A stretch of DNA of 20,670 nt from a virus. Position 1 is the first letter of the stretch, and each line of letters begins with the position of its first letter. The notes under the pieces were generated by a model. That model worked only from the letters and a program-made list of their open reading frames with translations. It searched no databases and was not told where the DNA came from. The position numbers and the translations under genes are program-made. Positions 14,339 to 20,670 of this stretch are shown piece by piece. Location: positions 1 through 20,670 of the IMG/VR virus record IMGVR_UViG_3300036828_000609; one strand, written 5' to 3'.

Positions 14339-14451
14339 CACTTTCCTTTCGGTGCCTTTGCTGTGGCTCCTTTGGTCGGAGGCTTCTTGCCGCCCTTTCC
14401 GAATGGAGGCGCTTTCTTGCCTCCGAAGTTGGCCGTTCCCTTCTTGGCCAT
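14338..14451 (-). CDS. 37-aa Lys/Gly-rich protein
   Basis: ATG at 14451 lies two bases after the tail tube stop, and TGA at 14338-14340 overlaps the chaperone ATG (TGATG). The protein begins MAKKGTANFGGKKAPPFGKG and is made almost only of Lys, Gly, Ala, Pro and Thr, with no acidic residue and only two aromatic ones (Phe9, Phe17). It is strongly basic and must be disordered alone. It could bind the acidic chaperone or nucleic acid, or it may be a translational spacer; nothing in the sequence decides. Clean overlaps at both ends and the biased composition support it as a real gene despite its size. Confidence 0.6.
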   Translation of the reverse strand: MAKKGTANFGGKKAPPFGKGGKKPPTKGATAKAPKGK

Positions 14452-14453
14452 GA

Positions 14454-14924
14454 CTAGCTCGGCGGGCCTACGGCTGTGGGTGCCGAGTCGATGGTGCAGA
14501 CGACGGTGATCATCGCCGCTTCCGCCGACGCCATCGAGTTGTGCTCTGGAGGCGTCACCGTCTTGAGGGTGCCGTTCCAGATGAGGGCAGGTGTATGGGT
14601 GTTCCCGAACTTGTCCATCGGGAACTGCGAGACCTGGATGGCCGACTTCCCGACCGCATCCAGAAGCGTCTGGATGTGGTAGTGGTCTCGCTGGATCCGG
14701 TAGTTCCTGGTCAGAGTGACCGCCTGCGGAGAGATCCGGCCACCAAGCGAGTACGGCGGCTGCATCGCGCCAGGGTAGTACAGCAGGTCATCCGAGTCGA
14801 GATCGCCTCCGGTCTTGGTATCCCAAATGCCGAAGTCGAGCCACTGTCCTGGCTTGTGAGGATCCTCGACCATGAGACCTACGGTAAAGGTATCTGGACG
14901 AGTACCTCTTATCTGAGTGCTCAT
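14454..14924 (-). CDS. Tail tube protein
   Basis: The protein has 156 residues, the usual size of a myoviral tube subunit, and lies directly after the sheath. It begins MSTQIRGTRPDTFTVGL and has GIWDTKTGGDLDSDDLLYYP, ISPQAVTLTRNYRI, and a late SMASAEAAMITVVCTID strand, which suits a two-sheet beta barrel. A very strong ribosome site (AGGAGGAGGT) precedes ATG at 14924, as expected for a protein needed in many copies. The call rests on order (sheath, tube, chaperone, tape measure), size and translation signal; I do not see a diagnostic motif. Confidence 0.8.
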   Translation of the reverse strand: MSTQIRGTRPDTFTVGLMVEDPHKPGQWLDFGIWDTKTGGDLDSDDLLYYPGAMQPPYSLGGRISPQAVTLTRNYRIQRDHYHIQTLLDAVGKSAIQVSQFPMDKFGNTHTPALIWNGTLKTVTPPEHNSMASAEAAMITVVCTIDSAPTAVGPPS

Positions 14925-14938
14925 TTACCTCCTCCTCT

Positions 14939-16387
14939 TTACGGAGCCGTGATCGGCTTCTTGTAGACCTCGATCTGGATCATCTCGGCGAACTCGCTCA
15001 TCTTGACGTTCAAGACAGCGTGCAGTTCGTGATTCGCGATGGTCGTCGGGGTATTGACCTGAGCGCCGGTGTCCACGAAGAACGCCTCAGACGCCGAAGC
15101 GCCGTAGAGATCACCGTTGTTGTAGTAAATCGCCAGCATCCCGCTGAGCGCGGCGTTGAATGCGGAGATGGTCATGTTCTTTCCGTCGAGCTTGTCGAAG
15201 ATGAAGCTCTCCGCGATGGCCTGTCCATCCGCAGCGATGGCCATATACAGCCGGCCACAACCGAAGTTGACCCAGTCGGACTCGGCCACAGGATCCGAGA
15301 GCGACCGCCAGCCGTAGTTGCGGATCGTCCCGTAGAGCGGACGAACGACATCGATCCCCGACGAGTTGAGCGTCTGCCGGTTGGCATCGCTCATTGCCGG
15401 CTGCGACAGCCCGGTCGCGAACAGCGAGACGCCGTTGTCTCCAGCAGCCGCCTGATCAGGGCCCAGCCCCTGCGAATCGTTCCGCCCGAGCAGACCGGAG
15501 ATCAGAGCCGATGGAGGAACGTTGCGGGTCGATCCCGAGACAACGCCTGGAACGATCAAGTTTGGCCAGAACATCGCTCCGAACTTGGAAGACGATCCGA
15601 CGCGCGCCCCGAGCGCGGACGCAGTCAACGTCGCGATGGTCGAAGTATCCGGAGCATCGAGGATCGCGACCCTCGAATGCTTGCCGGCATGATCGACCAG
15701 CTGCTGGTGACCAATATCCGACGTACGACCTGGAGCCGAGACCTGCCCAGGCCCGAAGTCGGAAGTGATCCCGTCGAGCGCCGCCTGCCACTGGACATCG
15801 GTGATGTTCGTCCTGTCGTCGTTTCCGCCCGCGAGCGCGACGGCGGCAGCGACAGCAGGATCGTTCGCTGACGGCCCGGCAGTGAGTCTGATGTACGCGG
15901 AGTTCTGCGCCCAGAGGATCGCGGTCGGAGGATCAACCAGATCCGGGCTGGTCTCGACCTCGACACCGCCGATGACATTGAAGATCACGAACGTACCGGA
16001 TCCCTGGCCCGCACGAACGCCGGTACTGATGTTGTTCCCGCTCGCGCCAGGCCCGAGCGCGCTGACGATCAACGAGACCGCTGCGGCCGCGTCGAGCAGG
16101 TTGTGGGAAGCGGTGACCGCTGCAGGGCCGACGACTCGCTTGACGTAAGCGTGAGCGCCTCCTTCGCGGAAGTAAACATCGAGCGCGTCGTACAAGACGC
16201 TGTAGCTGACTCGCTGGCCGAATGTGTTCATGAAGTCGGCCATGCTGTCGATCAGCGTCGGAACGGTCGGCCCGGCATCAGCTGTCCCCACGACGAACCA
16301 GACGCCGGTATCGGTTGGAGCACCGATTGTCGGCGGACTGGGCCGCAGCGTGACGTTGACGCCAGGCCGGATCAGAACAGTGCTCAT
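14939..16387 (-). CDS. Tail sheath protein
   Basis: The protein has 482 residues, typical of compact sheath proteins. The N-terminus (STVLIRPGVNVTLRP, then GVWFVVGTADAGPTVPTLI) is the conserved beginning of phage tail sheath families. A middle domain follows with KRVVGPAAVTA and alanine-rich parts, and the C-terminal domain has YGWRSLSDPVAESDWVNFG, RLYMAIAADGQAIAESFIF, FNAALSGMLAIYYNNGDLYG and a final strand EMIQIEVYKKP that links subunits. Contraction drives the tube through the envelope. ATG at 16387 overlaps the previous stop (ATGA), and TAA at 14939-14941 runs into the tube ribosome site. Confidence 0.93.
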   Translation of the reverse strand: MSTVLIRPGVNVTLRPSPPTIGAPTDTGVWFVVGTADAGPTVPTLIDSMADFMNTFGQRVSYSVLYDALDVYFREGGAHAYVKRVVGPAAVTASHNLLDAAAAVSLIVSALGPGASGNNISTGVRAGQGSGTFVIFNVIGGVEVETSPDLVDPPTAILWAQNSAYIRLTAGPSANDPAVAAAVALAGGNDDRTNITDVQWQAALDGITSDFGPGQVSAPGRTSDIGHQQLVDHAGKHSRVAILDAPDTSTIATLTASALGARVGSSSKFGAMFWPNLIVPGVVSGSTRNVPPSALISGLLGRNDSQGLGPDQAAAGDNGVSLFATGLSQPAMSDANRQTLNSSGIDVVRPLYGTIRNYGWRSLSDPVAESDWVNFGCGRLYMAIAADGQAIAESFIFDKLDGKNMTISAFNAALSGMLAIYYNNGDLYGASASEAFFVDTGAQVNTPTTIANHELHAVLNVKMSEFAEMIQIEVYKKPITAP

Positions 16388-16590
16388 TTCTCACTCTCCG
16401 TTTTGGCTGTGGTTGGGGTGGTGACTTCGATCAAGTCACCATCGTCGAACAGAGTCTTATCGACTCCGTTCAGGTTCTCCAGTTCGATGAAATCTCCTGG
16501 AGCCAAGGGTGCGCCGCTCTCCATGATCTCGGCGCGATTGCCGATGTAGCGATACGTCGATACCTCGCCCGTTTTCGCTTTGTCAACCAT
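16384..16590 (-). CDS. Small protein before the tail sheath, 68 aa
   Basis: The 68-residue protein begins MVDKAKTGEVSTYRYIGNRA and has a middle part MESGAPLAPGDFIELENLNG, ending in a Thr/Glu/Lys-rich tail. The pattern (short strands, LAPGDFIEL, DGDLIEV) suggests a small beta fold. GAGGAGG lies five bases before ATG, and the ATG directly follows the tail terminator stop (TAGATG). It overlaps the sheath start by ATGA. A small gene at this place is common in head-tail joining regions, but I cannot name it. Confidence 0.65.
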   Translation of the reverse strand: MVDKAKTGEVSTYRYIGNRAEIMESGAPLAPGDFIELENLNGVDKTLFDDGDLIEVTTPTTAKTESEK

Positions 16591-17217
16591 CTATTCCTCC
16601 TCGATTCGCTCGATGGTCGTGAACACTTCTTCAACCTCCGGCCATTGCGATCCAGGCTGGTTGACCGGATCTGGCGGATCAGGCACTGCAGGCCCGCCAT
16701 ATTTGTTCCACATATTGAGTACCTGGACGCGAGCGATCACATGAGCCGATCTCATCGTGCGAGCCTGCTCGATATCAGGTATGTCGCCGTACGTCTCGTC
16801 CAGTATCTCAATACCGTTGTATTCAGCAGACTCGTCTAGAAAGCCCTTTTGGCTGAGGATCAACCTAGCAGCCGCGCCGTAGAGTTTGGCTAGGCGCTCC
16901 GAGTTGTCCTCAGTACTCGCGGCGGCGATGACTCCGACACCGAGAGCCCACCACCCATTTACAGTTCCGTCGCCGTCAGGATGCGGCTGTTCAGCCATTC
17001 CGGGACAGACAACGATAACGGCAGGGATCTTGTCATCAGGGTATGAGTCAAACGTCCATCGTTCTGCGTACGTTCGCGGCGGCGGGATCTCGCCTACTTC
17101 ATATCCACGCTGAACCTCGATCTCTCTGATGTACGTCTCGAACCAAAGCTCAAGCGTATTCAGAACCGATCTCGTCAGCTGGCTACCGTCGAAGATCGGC
17201 CCAAAGATGTCGCTCAT
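16591..17217 (-). CDS. Tail terminator/neck protein candidate
   Basis: The 208-residue protein begins with a helix LTRSVLNTLELWFETYIREI. It has a KIPAVIVVCPG strand, a segment VNGWWALGVGVIAAASTEDN, then a helix ERLAKLYGAAARLILSQKG and a strand SAHVIARVQVLNM. This alpha/beta order (helix, strand, strand with aromatic residues, helix, strand) resembles tail terminators such as lambda gpU-like and other neck proteins. The last 35 residues are Pro/Glu-rich and probably disordered. It lies between the tail completion protein and the sheath, the expected place. ATG at 17217 overlaps the upstream stop (ATGA). The family match is by pattern, so the exact role is not certain. Confidence 0.6.
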   Translation of the reverse strand: MSDIFGPIFDGSQLTRSVLNTLELWFETYIREIEVQRGYEVGEIPPPRTYAERWTFDSYPDDKIPAVIVVCPGMAEQPHPDGDGTVNGWWALGVGVIAAASTEDNSERLAKLYGAAARLILSQKGFLDESAEYNGIEILDETYGDIPDIEQARTMRSAHVIARVQVLNMWNKYGGPAVPDPPDPVNQPGSQWPEVEEVFTTIERIEEE

Positions 17218-17696
17218 ACCGATCTCCCGACCCTCATAGCATCGGTCAGATACTGCGCGCAGATCTCGGCCCAGTGATCGACGTCACTCTGTAGGAAGTC
17301 CGCGTACGGGCGCGCGGGCAGATCGCTCGGGCCGCCACCCCTGTCCTGAACGTTGGCGTAATCCAGACGAGAGCTAAGCTCGATGAAATCTCTGGTGACC
17401 CTGAGATCCATATTCGGATCTCGGTACAAGGTCATCGAGTCGCGGAGCGCGCTAGTAGCAATCAGGATGAGAGGTAGCTCGCCCTCGCGTACCTTACGAG
17501 CAAGCGTCTCTGGATTGAGTTGTTTCCAACTTCCGCCGCCTCGACGCCCCTGACTTCCGAAGTTGATGTCGATTACTTCCATCAGATCGCGAGCGACGAG
17601 TTCCAGAGCTGGCTTCATATTCCCGACCGCCGACATAGCTCCATTGAGAAGATCCTCGACGGCCGTAACACCAAATATCTTCATGGAAATGGCCAT
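17214..17696 (-). CDS. Tail completion protein (Phage_tail_S / Mu gpG-like)
   Basis: ATG at 17696 overlaps the connector stop (TGATG), giving 160 residues; a start at 17732 would overlap that gene further. The pattern is that of the phage virion morphogenesis family that includes P2 gpS and Mu gpG: RRGGGSWKQLNPETLARKVR (the W-x-x-L-x-x-x-T-x-x-x-K signature), then LILIATSALRDSMTLY, LDYANVQDRGGGPSDLPARP and YADFLQ. These proteins act at the head-tail interface or at the end of the tail. The place after the connector and before the tail terminator candidate agrees. Confidence 0.8.
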   Translation of the reverse strand: MAISMKIFGVTAVEDLLNGAMSAVGNMKPALELVARDLMEVIDINFGSQGRRGGGSWKQLNPETLARKVREGELPLILIATSALRDSMTLYRDPNMDLRVTRDFIELSSRLDYANVQDRGGGPSDLPARPYADFLQSDVDHWAEICAQYLTDAMRVGRSV

Positions 17697-18451
17697 CAGA
17701 ACGGTCTCAACCAAGGATCGAAGTATCCCCACCCATACTCAAATCCTTGCGCTGGCGGGTAGGCGTAAGCCGGTTCGCCGCCCGCACCTGCGGTAGCGTC
17801 GGCGATGTCCCCGCCAGCCTCGACTGAAGCGATTGCCTTCCCCAGTGCGAGAATCTTCTCGTCAAACAAGACTTTCAGCTCCGGATACACGGAGCGGTTC
17901 ATCGCGACCTCGTTCGCAAAGAACGTCAGCTCGATGTACATCGCAGTACGGATCGAAGCGACGTTCTGCGCCTCACCGATCAACGATTCGGGGATATCAG
18001 TCCCGATCAGAGGGATGATGTCGTCAATCGCCTTCTGGATCAGAATGTACACTTCTTCGTCGGTCGGCTGCGTGACATCGGTGAACGTTCCGAGAACGAC
18101 ACCGTTGTCGTCGCGAGTTCGGGAGAGAACGACATGCCCGACATCTACGAGAGTCGGAGTCCACTCGATGGGGACACCGTTGAACGTCGGCGGCGTCTCC
18201 TGAACGTTGTTGTTGACGTCGCCGAACGAGACCAGATACCAACCGACACCTACGTCCAGAGTCGCATTCGACGTAGTGAACGAGCGGGACATCGGATCGG
18301 TCGGATCCTCGTCCACAGGACTCAAGTTCTGCGTGTCGATCAGAGTCCAGGGGCCGGTCTCGGAGTCGGACTCCTCGATCATCACCGTCGTCCAAGGGAT
18401 GCCGTCGAACCGAGGCACTGGAGTGTAGTCTGTGAACGTAACGACGGTCAT
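17696..18451 (-). CDS. Head-tail connector with FN3-like N-terminal module
   Basis: The protein has 251 residues. Residues about 1-100 resemble a fibronectin-III-like module (IPWTTVMIEESDSETGPWTL, SRSFTTSNATLDVG, GWYLVSFGDVNNN). Residues about 130-215 are helical (TDEEVYILIQKAIDDIIP, then IRTAMYIELTFFANEV and YPELKVLFDEKILALGKAI), like gp6-type adaptor proteins that sit under the portal. The last 35 residues are Gly/Tyr/Pro-rich and end in WGYFDPWLRPF. Actinophage connectors with a similar two-part plan are known to me. GAGGAGG precedes ATG at 18451, and a promoter lies just upstream, so this is the first gene of the tail transcript. Confidence 0.7.
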   Translation of the reverse strand: MTVVTFTDYTPVPRFDGIPWTTVMIEESDSETGPWTLIDTQNLSPVDEDPTDPMSRSFTTSNATLDVGVGWYLVSFGDVNNNVQETPPTFNGVPIEWTPTLVDVGHVVLSRTRDDNGVVLGTFTDVTQPTDEEVYILIQKAIDDIIPLIGTDIPESLIGEAQNVASIRTAMYIELTFFANEVAMNRSVYPELKVLFDEKILALGKAIASVEAGGDIADATAGAGGEPAYAYPPAQGFEYGWGYFDPWLRPF

Positions 18452-18472
18452 AATCCTCCTCTCATTGTACTA

Positions 18473-18501
18473 AGTATAGTCCGACCCGATCTCGAAGTAA
18501 A
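18473..18501 (-). promoter_or_regulatory. Probable sigma-70-type promoter of the connector-tail operon
   Basis: On the minus strand TTTACT (18501-18496) and TATACT (18478-18473) are exactly 17 bases apart: four of six and five of six matches to the usual -35 and -10 boxes. The start of transcription should fall about 18 nt before the ATG at 18451, leaving a short leader with GAGGAGG. It is the only sizeable gap in the minus-strand cluster, so the location also makes sense. The -35 box overlaps a dyad. Not tested. Confidence 0.6.
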
Positions 18502-18580
18502 GGGTACCAGCGAAGGTTTTTCGCCCCTTACCACTACAATCGTTCTTGTAGATTTGGACACTTTTCCAGATACCAAGAAC
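18497..18580. repeat. Cluster of dyads upstream of the promoter
   Basis: Three inverted repeats lie here in plus-strand order. GTAAAGGG (18497-18504) pairs with CCCTTAC (18525-18531) with one unpaired base and encloses GCGAA/TTCGC (inner stem 18510-18524). CTACAA-TCGTTC-TTGTAG spans 18534-18551. GTTCTTG (18542-18548) pairs with CAAGAAC (18574-18580), with a TGGA/TCCA pair inside. Some arms overlap, so they cannot all form together. They may be operator sites or RNA switches for the adjoining promoter; purpose unknown. Confidence 0.45.
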
Positions 18581-18610
18581 AAACTACTTGCATCCCGATA
18601 CCTTTCTAAT

Positions 18611-18659
18611 ATGGGAACAACCTCCCGCTTCGTGTAGGAAACGGGAGGTTGTCACCCAT
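18611..18659 (-). terminator. Terminator-like hairpin after the capsid genes
   Basis: ACAACCTCCCG (18617-18627) and CGGGAGGTTGT (18642-18652) form an 11-bp perfect stem with a 14-base loop, and ATGGG (18611-18615) with CCCAT (18655-18659) extends it after a small bulge. It lies 17 bases past the stop of the last head gene on the minus strand and before the next promoter, the natural place for a terminator. There is no U-run on either strand, so it could be a weak or factor-aided terminator, or an RNA-processing or stability element. Confidence 0.55.
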
Positions 18660-18675
18660 ACACCGGACATTTTGG

Positions 18676-19209
18676 CTAACCTGACTCGATGATCGCTGTC
18701 AGCCCCGCCTCGACGCCCTTCCGAGGCTCGCCATCCGTGGCGATGTTTTCAGCTTGCAGAACGCGGTGCGCAAGATCCCTGTCGGTTCCGGCCAAAGCGA
18801 CCGTCTCGTTCACCGTCAGTTCCTTGCCCTCGGGATTGCTCCCCTTGATGTATTCCGCCAGCTCGTACTCGCCCATCGAGCTGACGTCACCGCCGGCACC
18901 AGAGGCGGCGGGTGCGTCAGGGTTTTCGCCAGCCTCCATCTTCTCGCGCTCTTCAGTGGTGTAGAACGCGCCGGATGACTCACCCTTGATCTGACCGAGC
19001 AGACCCATCTGCTCCAGGGTGACTGTCTCGCCGTGGCGAGCTTCCTTGCCTGTGAGCACCGTATTGCCGGCCGCGTCTTCCATCGCGACCTCGTAGATGA
19101 AGCTGAGGTTCTTGATGATGCGGTCGTCGCCCTGACCACTGAACTCCTCAGGGCTTTCGTAGTCGCTCACATCTTGCGCTGTCGTATCCTTGCCGTATAG
19201 TTCTGTCAT
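18676..19209 (-). CDS. Head-associated protein of unknown function
   Basis: The 177-residue protein starts at ATG 19209, with AAGGAGG a few bases upstream; a GTG three bases earlier is too close to that site. It is acidic. The N-terminal part has YESPEEFSGQGDDRI and a beta-like segment NLSFIYEVAMEDAAGN. A Gly/Ala/Pro-rich linker lies at about 95-110 (NPDAPAASGAGGD), and a helical C-terminus has ELAEYIKGSNPEGKEL and HRVLQAENIATDGEP. It directly follows the major capsid protein and is the last gene before the hairpin. Possible roles are decoration or head completion, but I do not recognise it. Confidence 0.65.
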   Translation of the reverse strand: MTELYGKDTTAQDVSDYESPEEFSGQGDDRIIKNLSFIYEVAMEDAAGNTVLTGKEARHGETVTLEQMGLLGQIKGESSGAFYTTEEREKMEAGENPDAPAASGAGGDVSSMGEYELAEYIKGSNPEGKELTVNETVALAGTDRDLAHRVLQAENIATDGEPRKGVEAGLTAIIESG

Positions 19210-19218
19210 CACCCCTCC

Positions 19219-20208
19219 TTACCCGGCCAGGTTCGTGAACTTGAGGACGGCGAAGCGGTTGTCGATGAACATCAACGGACGCACGCTGCTCTGCGTCCAG
19301 AACCGCTCGGTCTCCTGCTCGTACCACTGAGCGGTCTGCAGAGGCTGCTCCGTCCGCATCTGACCAGGCTGTCCGGCCTGCACGACGTAGGCGTTGCCGG
19401 CGGGCACGCGGTTCGTCACGAAGATCGACAGACTGAGTGAAGCGAGCAGGTTGTTGAGATCCGGCCCGTAGATCCGGGCCAGCTGGAGGTACTCCTGCGG
19501 ATTCAGGATCCACAGGTCGTACACGATGCCCAGTTCCTCGACCTCTGCCTGATACTGAGCCCTGCTGAAGTCGTAGCCAGGCCACAGGGTCGAGTTCGAC
19601 GCCGTGGCACCGGCCGTGATGACCGTTGCCCAGTTGACGCCGGTGACCGTCCGAACGGGAGTCGTCTGAACGGCGGCTTCCAGGACTTCGACGGCCCTCT
19701 GGTTGATCTTCCGGACGATGGTGTTCGCCAGCATCCGGACGTTGCGTGTGAAGACGGAGACATCGTTGCGGTCACGAGCTTCGACCGTCACGAAGAACTT
19801 GCCTCCCCACTTCTCGACCTCGGCCACCTTCGGGACGCGCCGCGAGCTGGTCACGAGCGGGAACTCGTCACCCGGCTGGATCCGCTGGATGTCACGATCC
19901 GAGTACAGATCGTTGGCCTGGAGATCGTCGTACACGACGGCACCGCCGGTGACGCCACCGGACGAGGAGAACACCCGATCAGCAAAGAACCGCTGAAGCG
20001 TGAGATCCATCAGCGTTCGGGTGATCCGCGTCGGAGCGTTCAACGCGATGTCCATCGTGATCGTCGTACCCGAAACGGTTGGCGGCCCTAGAGGGTGCGC
20101 CACAGGGTTGGGGTACGTCTGTGCCTCGATGGCCTCGCGAGCGCGAGTGATTCCAGGCTGACCAGGAATCCAGGCGATCTCTTCGGCCAAAGTGACTCTA
20201 CTTTTCAT
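19219..20208 (-). CDS. Major capsid protein
   Basis: The 329-residue protein is of a capsid type common in actinobacteriophages. Conserved-looking stretches are DLTLQRFFADRVFSSSGGVT, GGAVVYDD, RIQPGDEFPLV, VAEVEKWGGKFFVTVEARDR and MLANTIVRKINQRAVEVLEA, followed by the YDFSRAQ and LWILNPQEYLQLARIYG region. The C-terminus ends in RFAVLKFTNLAG. It should form the HK97-fold shell. No long scaffold-like N-terminal delta domain is visible, so scaffolding may be encoded upstream, outside this window. GGGGAGGGG precedes ATG at 20208. The decoration-like gene directly upstream fits. Confidence 0.88.
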   Translation of the reverse strand: MKSRVTLAEEIAWIPGQPGITRAREAIEAQTYPNPVAHPLGPPTVSGTTITMDIALNAPTRITRTLMDLTLQRFFADRVFSSSGGVTGGAVVYDDLQANDLYSDRDIQRIQPGDEFPLVTSSRRVPKVAEVEKWGGKFFVTVEARDRNDVSVFTRNVRMLANTIVRKINQRAVEVLEAAVQTTPVRTVTGVNWATVITAGATASNSTLWPGYDFSRAQYQAEVEELGIVYDLWILNPQEYLQLARIYGPDLNNLLASLSLSIFVTNRVPAGNAYVVQAGQPGQMRTEQPLQTAQWYEQETERFWTQSSVRPLMFIDNRFAVLKFTNLAG

Positions 20209-20220
20209 TTCCCCTCCCCT

Positions 20221-20652
20221 CTATGAGATCATGAGCGCGACTTCGCAGTCGGCTCCGACGGCGCAGTCATCGCAGGCTGTTCCGATGGGAGTGCCAGTGG
20301 AGAACGGCACCACGCTTCCATCTCCTACGACCTGCACTTCCTGACCAGCCGTGATAGCAGCGCTGGCTGTGATTGGAACGATCCCTTCGCGAATGATGCC
20401 GAAGAGCTTGCCGACTACTGCCTGATCGTACTTGGCGACGCCGAAGATCATCTTGCCGGCGCCACCATTTGCACCCGCCGCTACCGGATGAGCACAGCGG
20501 TACGTCCCGCCTTCACCCGTCGTGCTCAGACCCTCGGCGTGGTTGACCTTGGCTGCAGCGATCTGGACGCACTTCTTGCCGGTGATCGCTGCGACGGCAT
20601 AGCCGGTGACTTCGTCACCTGGTCGCTTGTACGGGATTAGGTCGTTTGACAC
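20221..20652 (-). CDS. Capsid decoration-like protein (DUF2190-type candidate)
   Basis: The 143-residue protein starts with GTG at 20652, eight bases after GGAGG. It is beta-rich and Gly/Ala/Val-rich, with YKRPGDEVTGYAVAAITGKK, then FGVAKYDQAVVGKLFGII, VPITASAAITAGQEVQVVGD and a final VALMIS. The strand pattern and the P-G-x-x-V and I-x-A-G-x-x-V motifs resemble small capsid-associated proteins (DUF2190 group). A Cys cluster near the end (TACDDCAVGADCEV) has three Cys and may bind metal or cross-link; that is unusual for the group. It lies 12 bases upstream of the major capsid protein. Confidence 0.65.
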   Translation of the reverse strand: MSNDLIPYKRPGDEVTGYAVAAITGKKCVQIAAAKVNHAEGLSTTGEGGTYRCAHPVAAGANGGAGKMIFGVAKYDQAVVGKLFGIIREGIVPITASAAITAGQEVQVVGDGSVVPFSTGTPIGTACDDCAVGADCEVALMIS

Positions 20653-20670
20653 GGCCTACCCCTCCTTCGC

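Noticed and set aside
15020-15871. Plus-strand open frame of 283 residues opposite the tail sheath
   Set aside because: Composition is dominated by Arg, Glu and Val, it has no good ribosome site, and the opposite strand is a confident sheath gene.
1-20670. Cyanobacterial HIP1 (GCGATCGC) as the cause of GATC richness
   Set aside because: I did not find the octamer; the GATC sites have varied flanks.
1-20670. CRISPR array, tRNA, integrase/attachment site, insertion sequence, toxin-antitoxin or defence system
   Set aside because: No regularly spaced repeats, cloverleaf, recombinase or transposase motif, or paired small toxin-like genes were visible; nearly all space is taken by virion genes.
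20653-20670. End of another gene before the decoration-like protein
   Set aside because: The last 18 bases read GCG AAG GAG GGG TAG in one minus-strand frame and could be a stop, but this is too short to support a gene.

Overview
The window is part of the genome of a tailed bacteriophage with a contractile tail (myovirus morphology, Caudoviricetes). Capsid genes stand beside a complete contractile-tail set (sheath, tube, baseplate gp25/J/I proteins), so this is a phage and not a free contractile injection system or tailocin. I see no integrase, tRNA, rRNA, CRISPR, IS element or bacterial chromosomal gene. Strong AGGAGG-type ribosome sites, the actinophage-like major capsid protein, and a baseplate hub fused to two peptidoglycan hydrolases suggest a Gram-positive, probably actinobacterial, host. 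That host call is inference.

Layout. Nearly everything from 20652 down to 1747 is on the minus strand and reads as one late structural region. In minus-strand order: capsid decoration-like protein, major capsid protein and a head-associated protein; a 224-bp gap (18452-18675) with a hairpin and a good promoter; head-tail connector with an FN3-like module, tail completion protein, tail terminator candidate and a small protein; tail sheath and tail tube; a 37-aa Lys/Gly-rich protein; the tail assembly chaperone with a programmed -1 frameshift; tape measure; LysM baseplate protein; hub with lytic transglycosylase and NlpC/P60 domains; OB-fold baseplate protein; a small Cys protein; a repeat-bearing tail fibre; a 59-aa protein; gp25; baseplate J; gpI-like protein; a fibre-type protein; an Ig-domain protein; a 44-aa helical protein; and a two-TM holin-like protein. 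Most adjacent genes overlap by ATGA, TGATG or similar, so translation is probably coupled.

Positions 1-1750 are on the plus strand: the end of an unknown gene, a small membrane protein, a protein with two HTH-like regions, a small CxxC protein and an unknown 176-aa protein. They converge on the late region, and the facing stop codons share one CTAG. Two plus-strand genes carry long perfect inverted repeats at their starts; one of these (16 bp) would bury a ribosome-binding site.

How it works together: the head genes build the shell; connector, completion and terminator proteins join head and tail; tube and sheath polymerise along the tape measure with help from the chaperone and its frameshifted form; hub, OB-fold protein, gp25, J and I form the baseplate, with wall-degrading domains carried by the hub; three proteins at the end are likely fibres or adhesins. 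The most notable points are the hidden frameshift ORF, the dual-enzyme hub, the RBS-sequestering repeat, an Ig-adhesin with an unrecognised C-terminal domain, and marked GATC enrichment.
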